DNA from: JAHECW01 sp964641415
GTDB lineage: Bacteria > Acidobacteriota > Thermoanaerobaculia > Thermoanaerobaculales > Sulfomarinibacteraceae
Direction: 5' to 3'
DNA: 64,000 nucleotides
Assembly (NCBI GenBank): GCA_964641415.1
Contig: CAZXMW010000008.1
Coordinates: 39,365 to 103,364, forward strand
A model generated the notes under the pieces. The model saw only the letters and a list, made by a program, of their open reading frames with translations, had not been told where the DNA came from and ran no database searches. This document shows positions 45,512-54,159 of this stretch, one piece after another. Each line of letters opens with the position of its first letter. The first letter of the stretch is position 1. The position numbers and the translations under genes are program-made.

Positions 45512-46471
45512 TTGGCGACGGTTCTTATCACAGGAGGCGCCGGTAACATCGGCTCGTTCATTGTCGATCAGCTCGTCGATCTCGGCCATCATGTGGTGAT
45601 CGTCGACAATTTCTACAACAGCAAGCTCACCCACATCGTTCGTCACATCGAGGCCGGTTCGGCGGAGCTCGAGGTCTGCGACATCACCAACTACCGGGTT
45701 CTCGACGCGATCTTCGAACGGCATAAGCCAGAGTATGTCTCCCACCAGGCCTCAACGATGATCATGGACTCGAGGAAGTTCCCGTTCCAGGCCCTCGACA
45801 TCAACGTCAAGGGCTCGTTCCACGTGCTCCATGCGTCGATCGAGCACGGTGTCCGCAGGATCACCTATGCCTCGTCGGCGTCCGTCTTCGGCGACCCCCG
45901 TTATCTTCCCGTCGACGAGGAGCATCCATTCGACAACGAAACGCTCTATGGAGCAACAAAAATCGCCCAGGAGGCATTGTTCAAAAGCTGGGCTATCCGG
46001 CATAAGCTTCCGTGGTGCGGTTTCCGCTATTACAACACCTACTCGGAGCGCCAAGGTCTCGGCGCGTTTTACACCCAGGTGTTCCAGAAGTGGATCATCA
46101 AGATCGAAAAGGGCGATCCGATCCAGATCTATGGTGACGGGAGCCAAACCATGGATCTGATTCACTCGTCCGATTGCGCCCGGGCCAACGTCATCGCCAT
46201 GTTTCGCGATGACGTGGTGAACGAACTCTTCAACGTCGGAACCGGGATCGAGACCAGCCTCAACGAGCTCAAAGAAATGCTATTCAGACGGATGGGCAAA
46301 ACGGTTCCGGTCGAGTACCAACCGTACGATGAACATCTCGTAAAGCGTCGTCAATGCTCGACAAAAAAGATCAAGGAGAAACTCGACTTCGTCCCCGAGA
46401 TCAGTCTCGAGGAGGGAATCGACCGCTATTTGATGGCGCTCCGCGGACGGGCGGTGACCCATGTTGTATGA
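45512..46471 (+). CDS. NAD-dependent epimerase/dehydratase (extended SDR)
   Basis: 319 residues. The Rossmann motif is TVLITGGAGNIGSFIVDQL, the active site is YASSASVFG with LYGATKIAQ (YxxxK), and FRYYNTYSERQGLGAFYTQVF gives the substrate loop. It is of the UDP-glucose 4-epimerase/GDP-sugar dehydratase type and could act on a GDP-heptose, as its neighbours make that sugar. The start is TTG at 45512, with GGGGGA upstream; it overlaps the next gene by 11 bp. Confidence 0.88.
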   Translation: MATVLITGGAGNIGSFIVDQLVDLGHHVVIVDNFYNSKLTHIVRHIEAGSAELEVCDITNYRVLDAIFERHKPEYVSHQASTMIMDSRKFPFQALDINVKGSFHVLHASIEHGVRRITYASSASVFGDPRYLPVDEEHPFDNETLYGATKIAQEALFKSWAIRHKLPWCGFRYYNTYSERQGLGAFYTQVFQKWIIKIEKGDPIQIYGDGSQTMDLIHSSDCARANVIAMFRDDVVNELFNVGTGIETSLNELKEMLFRRMGKTVPVEYQPYDEHLVKRRQCSTKKIKEKLDFVPEISLEEGIDRYLMALRGRAVTHVV

Positions 46472-47468
46472 CCGTCGGCACATCGTGGTTCGCACACCGA
46501 CCAGGGTGAGCTTTGCCGGCGGCGGAACCGACTTTGGCGAGTACACCAAGGCCCACGGAGAGGGCCACACGGTTTCGGCCACCATAGATCTATACAGCTA
46601 CGTCCACCTGAAGGACATGTTTGACGCGAACGTGCGGGTCCATCACGAGGTCATCGAAACAGCGGCAACTGCGAGTCGGGTCAAACACCGGTATGCGAGG
46701 GTCGCACTCGAACGCCACGGTCTCTTCCGTGGCGTCGAGCTCGTCATGACTTCTGACGTGATGGCCACCGGCTCGGGTTTGGGCGCATCGTCGTCGATGA
46801 TGGCGGGCCTGATCACCGCCTGTCGGTGCTTCCAGGGCGAGGAAGGTCTCGGCGCCGACGACCTCGCCCGCGAGACATATCGGCTCGAAACCGAGGCGGG
46901 GACTGTTGGTGGTCTGCAGGATCAGTACGCAGCCGCGTTCGGCGGGCTCAACTCGATCACTTTCAGAGAATCCGACGTAACGGTCCGCTCGATCGATCTC
47001 GACCCGGTGGTTGAGAAAGAGCTGTGCGATCGCCTGGTGCTAATCTACACCAACCTGGCACGGGTCGATCACAAGATTCAGGACCGACATCGAGACAGCA
47101 TCTCGGACCGGGAGAAGGCGGAGTACCTCGGGCGGATTCGGAGACTCTCGTACGAGTTCCGCGATGAGCTCGAGTCGACCAGTCCGAGCCTCGTCAGGCT
47201 CGGTGAGATCCTGCACGAATCATGGGAGCTCAAGCAGGACTTCAACCCCACCGTCACCAACGTCTACGTCCAGCAGCTGTACGATCATCTGCGGAAGAGC
47301 GGTATCGTCGGCGGCAAGATCCTCGGCGCCGGCGGCGGCGGGTTTATTCTGGCGATCGTCCACGAGGGCGCCAAGAAAAAGCTCATGTACGATCTCTACC
47401 CGAACTTCGTCGCAGTCAATTTTCAGATCGTGCATCGTGGGTCCGAGATCGTATGGCGAAACTGGTGA
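46461..47468 (+). CDS. hddA: D-glycero-alpha-D-manno-heptose-7-phosphate kinase (GHMP family)
   Basis: 335 residues. It has the GHMP kinase motifs RTPTRVSFAGGGTDFGEYTK (motif 1), SGLGASSSMMAGLITA (motif 2) and KILGAGGGGFILAIV (motif 3). It phosphorylates the heptose 7-phosphate at C1 to the alpha-1,7-bisphosphate. It overlaps the SDR gene by 11 bp and the phosphatase gene by 16 bp, so all are coupled in one operon. Assignment to HddA rather than another GHMP kinase rests on its neighbours gmhB and hddC. Confidence 0.85.
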   Translation: MLYDRRHIVVRTPTRVSFAGGGTDFGEYTKAHGEGHTVSATIDLYSYVHLKDMFDANVRVHHEVIETAATASRVKHRYARVALERHGLFRGVELVMTSDVMATGSGLGASSSMMAGLITACRCFQGEEGLGADDLARETYRLETEAGTVGGLQDQYAAAFGGLNSITFRESDVTVRSIDLDPVVEKELCDRLVLIYTNLARVDHKIQDRHRDSISDREKAEYLGRIRRLSYEFRDELESTSPSLVRLGEILHESWELKQDFNPTVTNVYVQQLYDHLRKSGIVGGKILGAGGGGFILAIVHEGAKKKLMYDLYPNFVAVNFQIVHRGSEIVWRNW

Positions 47469-48073
47469 CGCACGAGGCGGCCGGATCGGAGGACAACGCG
47501 CGTCCTGCGGTCGTTCTCGATCGGGACGGGGTCATCAACGACGACGCGGGCTGGATCTCTCATCCGGATCAGCTTGAATTGCTCCCTCGAGCGGCCGAAG
47601 CAATCGGGCGCCTCAACCGTCTCGGGTACCTGGTGGTCGTGGTCAGCAATCAGTCGGTGATCGCCCGGGGACTAGCGACGACCAACTCCATCGAACGGAT
47701 CCATCAGAAGCTGACGACCGAGCTCGACCGGTTCGACGCGCGAATCGACGCCTTCTATATCTGCCCCCATCACCCGGATTTCACCGGGGCGTGTGACTGT
47801 CGCAAGCCGGAGACGGGGCTCATCGACAAGGCCGCGCTCGACCTCGGAGTTGACCGTGACCGCTCCTTTCTTGTTGGAGACAGTACCGGTGACATGCTCG
47901 CGGGCCGGCGGGCGGGTTTTGCCACGATCCTAGTACGAACCGGGAACGGAGGTCGAGACGGCAGGTACAAGGTGTCGCCCGACTGGGTCGCCGACGATCT
48001 CTTCGATGCTGTCGCGGTGATCGCGGCAATCACCACGAGTCGCGTGCGCGAAACCGAGGCCCGGGCTCGATGA
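47453..48073 (+). CDS. gmhB: D-glycero-D-manno-heptose 1,7-bisphosphate phosphatase
   Basis: 206 residues, a HAD phosphatase of the GmhB/HisB-N type: AVVLDRDGVINDDAGWI (nucleophile Asp), VVSNQSVIARGL and the zinc loop YICPHHPDFTGACDCRKPE, with SFLVGDSTGDMLAGRRAG. It removes the 7-phosphate from the heptose bisphosphate. It starts inside hddA and ends in an ATGA overlap with the nucleotidyltransferase gene. Confidence 0.9.
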   Translation: MAKLVTHEAAGSEDNARPAVVLDRDGVINDDAGWISHPDQLELLPRAAEAIGRLNRLGYLVVVVSNQSVIARGLATTNSIERIHQKLTTELDRFDARIDAFYICPHHPDFTGACDCRKPETGLIDKAALDLGVDRDRSFLVGDSTGDMLAGRRAGFATILVRTGNGGRDGRYKVSPDWVADDLFDAVAVIAAITTSRVRETEARAR

Positions 48074-48771
48074 GCGGCTACCTCGGTCTGCTGTGCTGCG
48101 GCGGGCGGGGTACCCGTCTCGGAGAGATCACGCGCTACGTTTCCAAGGCGCTCGTCCCGGTTTACGACCGTCCGGCGTTCCGCTTCGGGCTCGCCGCGCT
48201 CGAAGCCTCAACCCGGATCAACGACATCGTACTTCTGACGAATCAATACAACGACGCCACGCTGGCCACGATCGGCCTGAAGACAGTCATTCAGGAGGAT
48301 GCGGTGGTTCGGGACATGTTCTCCGGACTCGCCTTTGTCAGACGAATCACTCGCGACGACAGGCCTGCGGTTGTCATGCCGTGCGACAACATCAGCTCGA
48401 TCTCGGTCGATCCGGTGATCGACATATTCGAGCAGTCGAACGCAGAGATCACCATCAACCTCCGACACATCGACGACCCCGCGGTTCTCGGCCAGATCGG
48501 AGTTTTCGACCCCACAACGGAGACCATGGAGTATCGTCCTGCTGGGCGAACCGTCGGCTATGGAGTGCTCGCTCCCTACGTCATTCGGCAGGATCTCGAT
48601 CTCGGCGGCGGCGACGCCGAGGTCGTCAACCGCCACCGGGTCTCATGGCGAGTTCACGATGGCCCTTGGTTCGACATCGGTACGCCTGACGAGCTTTTAG
48701 CGGCGTCGAACTTCGTCTCCCATCACCGAGCCATCAACCCAGAGGCCAATCCCGACGGCCGAAAAGACTGA
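48070..48771 (+). CDS. hddC: sugar-1-phosphate nucleotidyltransferase (HddC-like)
   Basis: 233 residues. The nucleotide-binding loop is LCCGGRGTRLGEITRYVSKA with LVPVYDRPAFRFG, and the metal-binding part has VVMPCDNISSISV. It should join heptose-1-phosphate to GTP, giving GDP-D-glycero-alpha-D-manno-heptose, the last step of the operon. The motif also fits RmlA/GalU enzymes, so the base and sugar are inferred from context. It ends 14 bp before the stop of the convergent ligase gene, with no terminator seen. Confidence 0.78.
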   Translation: MSGYLGLLCCGGRGTRLGEITRYVSKALVPVYDRPAFRFGLAALEASTRINDIVLLTNQYNDATLATIGLKTVIQEDAVVRDMFSGLAFVRRITRDDRPAVVMPCDNISSISVDPVIDIFEQSNAEITINLRHIDDPAVLGQIGVFDPTTETMEYRPAGRTVGYGVLAPYVIRQDLDLGGGDAEVVNRHRVSWRVHDGPWFDIGTPDELLAASNFVSHHRAINPEANPDGRKD

Positions 48772-48785
48772 CACTTCCGTCGATC

Positions 48786-50594
48786 TCATCGCGTAGCTCC
48801 GAGACCTTTCCTCAGGGATTCGAGCTGGGAGCGGGAAACGAAGAGGAGCTCTCTCTCGTAATTGTTCAGACCCGGTCTCTTCGAGAGATCGAGGCGCCGC
48901 TCCATCTCGGACAACGCCTGCCGAGCACGATCGGCCTCACCTGCCTCGACGTGGAGTCTGCCAAGAAACAGCCAACCTCGAAGAGCGTTCGGCTCGTGTA
49001 GAAGTGCGACATTCGCCAGCCGGAGAGCAGCTGGGAAATTTCCCTCAAGCCGCTCGAGTCGAGCCCGTTCGAGCCAATACCAGGGTAGGAAGGGGTCGAG
49101 CTCACAGGCACGCGAGAGCGCCGATCTCGCCGCATCGACATCGTGTTCGGTGCCGCCGAGATCAGTGAGGACCCGAAGATGCACTCGGCCGAGATCCGCC
49201 CACAAACGCGCCAGACCGGGGTGAATGTCGACCGACGTGCGCGCCCAGCTCAGGGCCTCGCCCGCGGTGGTCGGCGACCACGGTTCCGGATCGGCGAGAA
49301 GGTGGCGCACCCTCCCGGCGGAAGCGGCCGACAGCCAGGGCTCGATCCTGAGCGCCCGGACGACGCGTTCAGCGGTCGGGGGGCCGGCTCGCCAGACAGA
49401 ACGGGCAAAGGCCGGGGACGCCACACCCCAGGCGGTGATCCAGACCATGCCGATCCCGACGGCCCAGCGGAGCGCTGCACCGTCCGATCGATTTCGCCCG
49501 GCCGGCGGCTGCCGCCCGGCCAGGATCCCGAGCAGTACCGCCCACCACCAGAGCACCGGATCGATGGTCAGCAGGTCGTGGAAGAGCGCGAGGCACGTCA
49601 TGGCGCCGAGACAGGCGACGGTCGACGAGCGGGAAAGACCGGACGACGCCCGCATCGATTGCAGCCATGCGAAGGCGGTCACCGCGGCGAGGCAGACGCC
49701 GATCAGCCCGAGCTGAACAAGCACCGCGAGCGGGGTTGACTCCGCAGAGCCGATCACGAACTGGTACCGGCCGATTTCGTCGGCGTGAAGCAGCCGCTCG
49801 ACGCCTGCGGCCTCGACGAGGCCCCCGGGTCCGACCCCGGTCACCGGACGCGCCCACCAGATCCGGAGCACCGCCGACCAGATCGACACGCGGTGCCAGG
49901 CGAGCACGTCGGGCGCGCTGACGAACCGCCACACGAGCACCGCAACGGCCAGGGCCGATCCGGCCACGAGACCGGAGATCCTCAGGCGGCCCCGCGGCAG
50001 CAGCAGTGCGATCGCGACGACCAGACCGATCAGCCCTGCGCGCGAGCCGGTGAGGGCGATGCCGAGCATGACGAGCGCACCCCACAACCATCTTGCCCTC
50101 GGGCGACCCGTCAGCACTTTGAGTCCGAGCGGAAGGGCCGGCACCAGAAGAGCGACCGCGATGTTCGGGTTTTCGAACAGCCCTCCGACCCGGATGCTCC
50201 GGGCCGCCGCTGACTCGACGATGATTGCAACCGACACCACCGCGGCGCCGACGGCGAGCAGCCCCGGTCCGGCCCACCAGCCGGGGAGGCGGCTGCGCCG
50301 CGCGACCGCGAAGAGCCCCCAGGCGACGAGCCAGGTGACGAGGGTTTCCTTGGCGGACAGCGGCGCCGAGCCGACCGCGACCGCCGACGCCGCCCCCCAG
50401 GCGATGAGCGCCAGAAGCCCCAGCTCGACTCGGTCGAGCTTCATCCTGATCTCAGACGCTGCCACGATCCAGACGAGGACCAGGGCTCCGCCGACGACCA
50501 TGCGCGGCCCAGGGTCGAAGGCACCACCGAGAACGGCGGTCAGAACCACCGCAGCGGTCGCGACCGTTCCCGCGAACTCAATCCGGGGGGACAC
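48786..50594 (-). CDS. O-antigen-ligase/O-oligosaccharyltransferase-like protein with C-terminal TPRs
   Basis: 602 residues: about twelve membrane helices, the Wzy_C periplasmic loop motif RPVTGVGPGGLVEAAGVERL, and about 200 C-terminal residues of TPR-like helices (LRLANVALLHEPNALRGWLF, ERARLERLEGNFPAA). The Wzy_C family includes WaaL ligase and the pilin glycosylating enzymes PilO/PglL. It starts at GTG 50594, overlapping the upstream ligase by 17 bp. The tail probably binds the acceptor. Confidence 0.85.
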   Translation of the reverse strand: MSPRIEFAGTVATAAVVLTAVLGGAFDPGPRMVVGGALVLVWIVAASEIRMKLDRVELGLLALIAWGAASAVAVGSAPLSAKETLVTWLVAWGLFAVARRSRLPGWWAGPGLLAVGAAVVSVAIIVESAAARSIRVGGLFENPNIAVALLVPALPLGLKVLTGRPRARWLWGALVMLGIALTGSRAGLIGLVVAIALLLPRGRLRISGLVAGSALAVAVLVWRFVSAPDVLAWHRVSIWSAVLRIWWARPVTGVGPGGLVEAAGVERLLHADEIGRYQFVIGSAESTPLAVLVQLGLIGVCLAAVTAFAWLQSMRASSGLSRSSTVACLGAMTCLALFHDLLTIDPVLWWWAVLLGILAGRQPPAGRNRSDGAALRWAVGIGMVWITAWGVASPAFARSVWRAGPPTAERVVRALRIEPWLSAASAGRVRHLLADPEPWSPTTAGEALSWARTSVDIHPGLARLWADLGRVHLRVLTDLGGTEHDVDAARSALSRACELDPFLPWYWLERARLERLEGNFPAALRLANVALLHEPNALRGWLFLGRLHVEAGEADRARQALSEMERRLDLSKRPGLNNYERELLFVSRSQLESLRKGLGATR

Positions 50595-52242
50595 GGTCCA
50601 CCTGTCTGACGGCTTCGACAAGCTCGGCGAAGGCCGCGCGTGCGCTTGACTCGTTCGAACCATAGACCGACGCCGACCAGAGCTCGGCCAACGCAGACGA
50701 GACGTCGCCCTCGACAAGCGCGAGCCGCGCCCGGCGCTCGGCGAGAGCGGCCGAGCGGGGCCTGAGCCAGCGCACGCGCTCGAGCTCGGATCGCGCGAGC
50801 CCAACGCGCGTCGGGTCGGCTTCGTCGATCGCGGCCGCGGCGAGGAGAAACTGCGGCTCGACCCGCCACGGCGCCAGCCGCAGGGCGCGGATCGCGCCGT
50901 CGAGTCGCTCGGCGGACGACGGCGCCTGCGCCGCGGTCTCCTCGACGACGGTGCTCGTCGCATGGAAGATCGTTGCCGCGGTTGCGATCGCAGCGACCGC
51001 CACGCACACTAGGCGGCCGGGAAATCTCTTTTCCGGAGACCTTTCCGATTCGTTGGTCCGATCGGCGAGCACCCAACCGAGAAGCACGGCCCACGGAATC
51101 GCCACGCCGGAGACGAACAGCGAGAAATCCACCAGGTTATGCGCCGGAACGACCAGCACCGCAGCGACCATTGCCGGCCGGCTGCGCCAGGTGCCGAGCA
51201 CCGAGCGCACGAGCGCGATCCCCAGCAGCAACACCGCGCCGAGCCCCACGGGCCCCAGCTCGGCCAGTGCTTCGAACGGCAGACCGTGCGCGTGCGCCGG
51301 ACGATTGCCGACCTCGATCGGCAGTGCCTGGCTTGCCTGTGCGAAGCTCGCAAACCCGACTCCAGAGATCGGCGAGGTCGATGTCAGCCAGGCGGCAGTG
51401 CGCCAGTTGTCGAGTCGAAGCTCAACCGGTTCGAGGCGGATCATGTCGGGCCGGAGCGCGATCACCGCCGCGACCGCCATGGCCAGCACCAACCCGCCGC
51501 CGATCGCCTGCGAGCGCCGCCTCCGGACCAGAACGGCCGAGCCCGCGAGCAGCGCCAGGCCCGCGCCGACCGGTGACCGGGTCGCCATCAGGCCCGCGAC
51601 CGTGACTGCCGAGCACCCGGCCCACGCCACACCTGCGGCAGTCATCCGGACTCGGCTGATGAGCACCGGGAGCGCCGTCGCGAGCAGCACCGCGAGGTGG
51701 CTCGGCAGCGGCAGCGAGGCGAAGGCACGCCGGCCGGCGAGCCTTTCCTCGGCATAGGCTCGCGCCTCGGGCGACAGCGAGCCGAGCTCGCCTCGGAGAC
51801 CTTCGAGGCCGAAAGCCGCCTGTGCGAGACCCCAGACCGCGAGGCAGGCGAGTCCGATGACGAACAGCGAGATCACCTGCTCGGACGGTGGGCGCCGTGA
51901 CGCCAACCATGCCGCAAAGAAGATCGCCGCGACCATCCCGACCTCGCCCACCGACCCGGCGACGTCCCAACCTCCGGTCGCCGACAGCGCGAGCACGAGC
52001 ACGCCCACAGCGCCGGAAATGAGGATCAAACGTGCTCGAGATGCGCTTCGGCGCCATCCCCACCCGACGAGGCCGAGAAACACGCCGGCGATGACGACCG
52101 CGGTCCACGGATGCGATTCCACGGGAACCCACGCCGCGGCAAGCCCGACGGCGAGCAGCAGCCCGTGAGCGAGGGCGTCGACATCTCCGACCGCCGACGC
52201 GGCCGACCGCTCCCCGACCGAAGCTGAGCTCCTGTTCGTCAC
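50578..52242 (-). CDS. O-antigen-ligase/O-oligosaccharyltransferase-like protein
   Basis: 554 residues. About twelve membrane helices, the periplasmic segment SPISGVGFASFAQASQALPI followed by AHAHGLPFEALAELGPVGLG, which matches Wzy_C, and a soluble helical tail (FLLAAAAIDEADPTRVGLA). It likely transfers a lipid-linked glycan to lipid A core or to protein. It is tandem with a paralogue, so the two may use different acceptors. GTG 52242 lies 7 nt after TACCAT. The pilin gene is just upstream. Confidence 0.85.
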   Translation of the reverse strand: MTNRSSASVGERSAASAVGDVDALAHGLLLAVGLAAAWVPVESHPWTAVVIAGVFLGLVGWGWRRSASRARLILISGAVGVLVLALSATGGWDVAGSVGEVGMVAAIFFAAWLASRRPPSEQVISLFVIGLACLAVWGLAQAAFGLEGLRGELGSLSPEARAYAEERLAGRRAFASLPLPSHLAVLLATALPVLISRVRMTAAGVAWAGCSAVTVAGLMATRSPVGAGLALLAGSAVLVRRRRSQAIGGGLVLAMAVAAVIALRPDMIRLEPVELRLDNWRTAAWLTSTSPISGVGFASFAQASQALPIEVGNRPAHAHGLPFEALAELGPVGLGAVLLLGIALVRSVLGTWRSRPAMVAAVLVVPAHNLVDFSLFVSGVAIPWAVLLGWVLADRTNESERSPEKRFPGRLVCVAVAAIATAATIFHATSTVVEETAAQAPSSAERLDGAIRALRLAPWRVEPQFLLAAAAIDEADPTRVGLARSELERVRWLRPRSAALAERRARLALVEGDVSSALAELWSASVYGSNESSARAAFAELVEAVRQVDRVPPD

Positions 52243-52249
52243 GGGTGTG

Positions 52250-52255
52250 ATGGTA
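52250..52255 (-). promoter_or_regulatory. putative -10 box of the ligase operon (leaderless)
   Basis: TACCAT on the minus strand ends 7 nt before GTG 52242. It lies just past the pilin terminator, so the ligases have their own promoter. Confidence 0.45.
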
Positions 52256-52272
52256 GCGTGAACGGCTCGCGC

Positions 52273-52302
52273 AAAAGAAACGGGGATGCCGAAGCATCCC
52301 CG
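52273..52302 (-). terminator. intrinsic terminator of the pilin gene
   Basis: In the minus-strand transcript a perfect 9-bp stem (CGGGGATGC with GCATCCCCG) closes a TTCG tetraloop and is followed by TTTCTTTT. It sits 24 bp after the pilin stop codon. Confidence 0.92.
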
Positions 52303-52326
52303 CAGATTGATCCGATTCGCCGCGCG

Positions 52327-52800
52327 TCAGTCGGTCTGCACACCCTCGGGATACGACATGAAGGTACCGTTCGAGTACACGATGTCGCAGTCCATGTCGT
52401 TGGTCGGGGCGCGGTTGTACGTACCAGAATTCAGCTGGTTCTCGAAGAGCTTGTCTCGGCCGCCTGACCCGACCGAGTAGAAGCGGGACTCCGAGCGGAC
52501 CTGGAACTCCAGGCGCCAGCCGTCTTCTTGCGGGGTTTTCTTGACGTAGATCGGCGAGATCAGGCCGGACCAAGTGGTCGTGATGGCCTCATCCGTATCG
52601 TTCGTATTCGGGTAGAAGCTCCAGTCGACGGCGTAGGCCTCGGCGGCGGTGCCGATGGTTCGCATGTCGGCCATGGTCCTCTTCTGCCGCGACCGGTTGA
52701 TGGCGTTGAGCAGGTTCGGGATGGCGATTGCGGCGATGATGCCGATAATCGCGACCACGATCAGAAGCTCGATGAGAGTGAAACCTTTTTGTCTGCGCAT
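52327..52800 (-). CDS. type IV pilin / GspG-like pseudopilin
   Basis: 157 residues. The prepilin leader is MRRQKG and cleavage is before Phe7 (FTLIELLIVVAIIGIIAAIA), with the conserved Glu5 of the mature protein. The domain after the helix (RTMADMRTIGTAAEAYAVDW) and the segment with PQEDGWRLEFQV match GspG/minor pilins. Its substrate partner PilD is at 16873. ATG 52800 follows GGAGG. It is upstream of two ligase-like membrane proteins, the arrangement seen where a pilin is O-glycosylated. A terminator follows. Confidence 0.92.
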   Translation of the reverse strand: MRRQKGFTLIELLIVVAIIGIIAAIAIPNLLNAINRSRQKRTMADMRTIGTAAEAYAVDWSFYPNTNDTDEAITTTWSGLISPIYVKKTPQEDGWRLEFQVRSESRFYSVGSGGRDKLFENQLNSGTYNRAPTNDMDCDIVYSNGTFMSYPEGVQTD

Positions 52801-52923
52801 TGCGGCCTCCTTTTCTAATTCCGTAGAGGGTGTAGCAAAGCTCGTGCCAACTCCTCGCACAGCAAGTCGTGGGCAAGAGTGACGCTGAGCGTCACTACCG
52901 CAGTGGAAACCTTCCGCCGCGCG

Positions 52924-54159
52924 TCACTCGAAGAGCCCCTCATCCCACTCCCAGCGGTGCGGTGGCGCCCAGACCCCGGGCCAGTCGATCCCCGAGGTCA
53001 CCTCGACTTGAAGCGCGTCGCACCAGTAGTCGTAGGCCTTGCCGCCCGCTCCGTGCACCGCGACATCGACCAGGTAGCGACCGGGCGCCAGGTCGAGGGC
53101 GGGGTAGGCGCAGCGGACCTCGCCCGAGCCGTCGAGGCGGCGCGGGGTCAGCCGGTCGAGGTGGGTGTTGTGGCCGGCGGCCAGCGCGCCGTCGGGCCGG
53201 TGCCAGGCGACGCCGAAGACGAAGTCGTCGAGCGGGCGCCGGGCCCGGACGCGGATCACGAGCCGACATTGGGCGCCGCTCGGGACGAGCCGGGTCGCAC
53301 CGGCGCCGGTGACCAGCTCGACCGCTTCGATCTCGACCTCGCCGGAGCCCCAGCGGCGGGGATCCCGATCGCCGTCGGTTGCCGCCGCGCCGCTGCCGGG
53401 ACGGGCGTCCGGCGCGCCCGAGGCGTCGCGCCGGTAGCGGTCGACCACGTCGGCCACCGGGCCTTCCGCCCGCATCCGGCCGCCGGCCAGGTAGATCGCC
53501 CGGTCGGCGAAGGTCTCGGCGAGGTCGAGGTCGTGCGACACCAGCACCATGGTGACCCCGGCCTGGCGCATCCGGGCCAGCCGGTCGAGACAGCGGCGGG
53601 TGAACGACTCATCGCCCACCGACAGGACCTCGTCGATGAGCAGCACGTCCGGTTCGACCGCCACGGCAACGGCGAAGCCGAGTCGAACGTACATCCCCGA
53701 CGAGTAGGTCTTGACCGGCTGGTTGATGAAGTCGCCGATCTCTGCGAAATCGAGGATCGACGGCAGCCGCGCCTCGATCTCGCGCCGGTCGAGCCCGAGC
53801 AGCATGCCGTTGATGAGCACGTTCTCGCGACCGGTGATCTCGGGGTGGAAGCCGGCGCCGAGCTCGATCAGCGCGGTCACCCGGCCGTCGACCTCGACCT
53901 CTCCCTCGGTCGGCCGCAGGATGCCCCCGGCCAGCTTGAGCAGGGTCGACTTGCCGGAGCCGTTGGGTCCGATCAGCGCCACCGCCTCGCCCGGCTCGAT
54001 CCGCAGGTCGATGCCGTCGAGGGCGACATGGCTCTCGGCCCGCGGCCGGCGGCGCCGCAGCCAGCCCGTGAGCAGCGCGCCCTTGACCGACTCGTGGCGG
54101 GCGGAACCGCGCCAGCGGTAGACCTTGCGGACCCCGGCGAATCGCAGCCGGCCCTTCAC
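52924..54159 (-). CDS. wzt: second polysaccharide ABC exporter ATPase (Wzt-like)
   Basis: 411 residues. NBD with GPNGSGKST, YSSGMYVRLGFAVAV, LLIDEVLSVGDESF and LVSHDLDLAETF. The C-terminal domain of about 150 residues (VEAVELVTGAGATRLVPSG-like start, FVFGVAWHRPDGALAAG) is the Wzt carbohydrate-binding extension, but its sequence differs from the one at 40817. GTG start overlaps the permease stop (GTGA). It probably exports a different glycan. Confidence 0.9.
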   Translation of the reverse strand: MKGRLRFAGVRKVYRWRGSARHESVKGALLTGWLRRRRPRAESHVALDGIDLRIEPGEAVALIGPNGSGKSTLLKLAGGILRPTEGEVEVDGRVTALIELGAGFHPEITGRENVLINGMLLGLDRREIEARLPSILDFAEIGDFINQPVKTYSSGMYVRLGFAVAVAVEPDVLLIDEVLSVGDESFTRRCLDRLARMRQAGVTMVLVSHDLDLAETFADRAIYLAGGRMRAEGPVADVVDRYRRDASGAPDARPGSGAAATDGDRDPRRWGSGEVEIEAVELVTGAGATRLVPSGAQCRLVIRVRARRPLDDFVFGVAWHRPDGALAAGHNTHLDRLTPRRLDGSGEVRCAYPALDLAPGRYLVDVAVHGAGGKAYDYWCDALQVEVTSGIDWPGVWAPPHRWEWDEGLFE

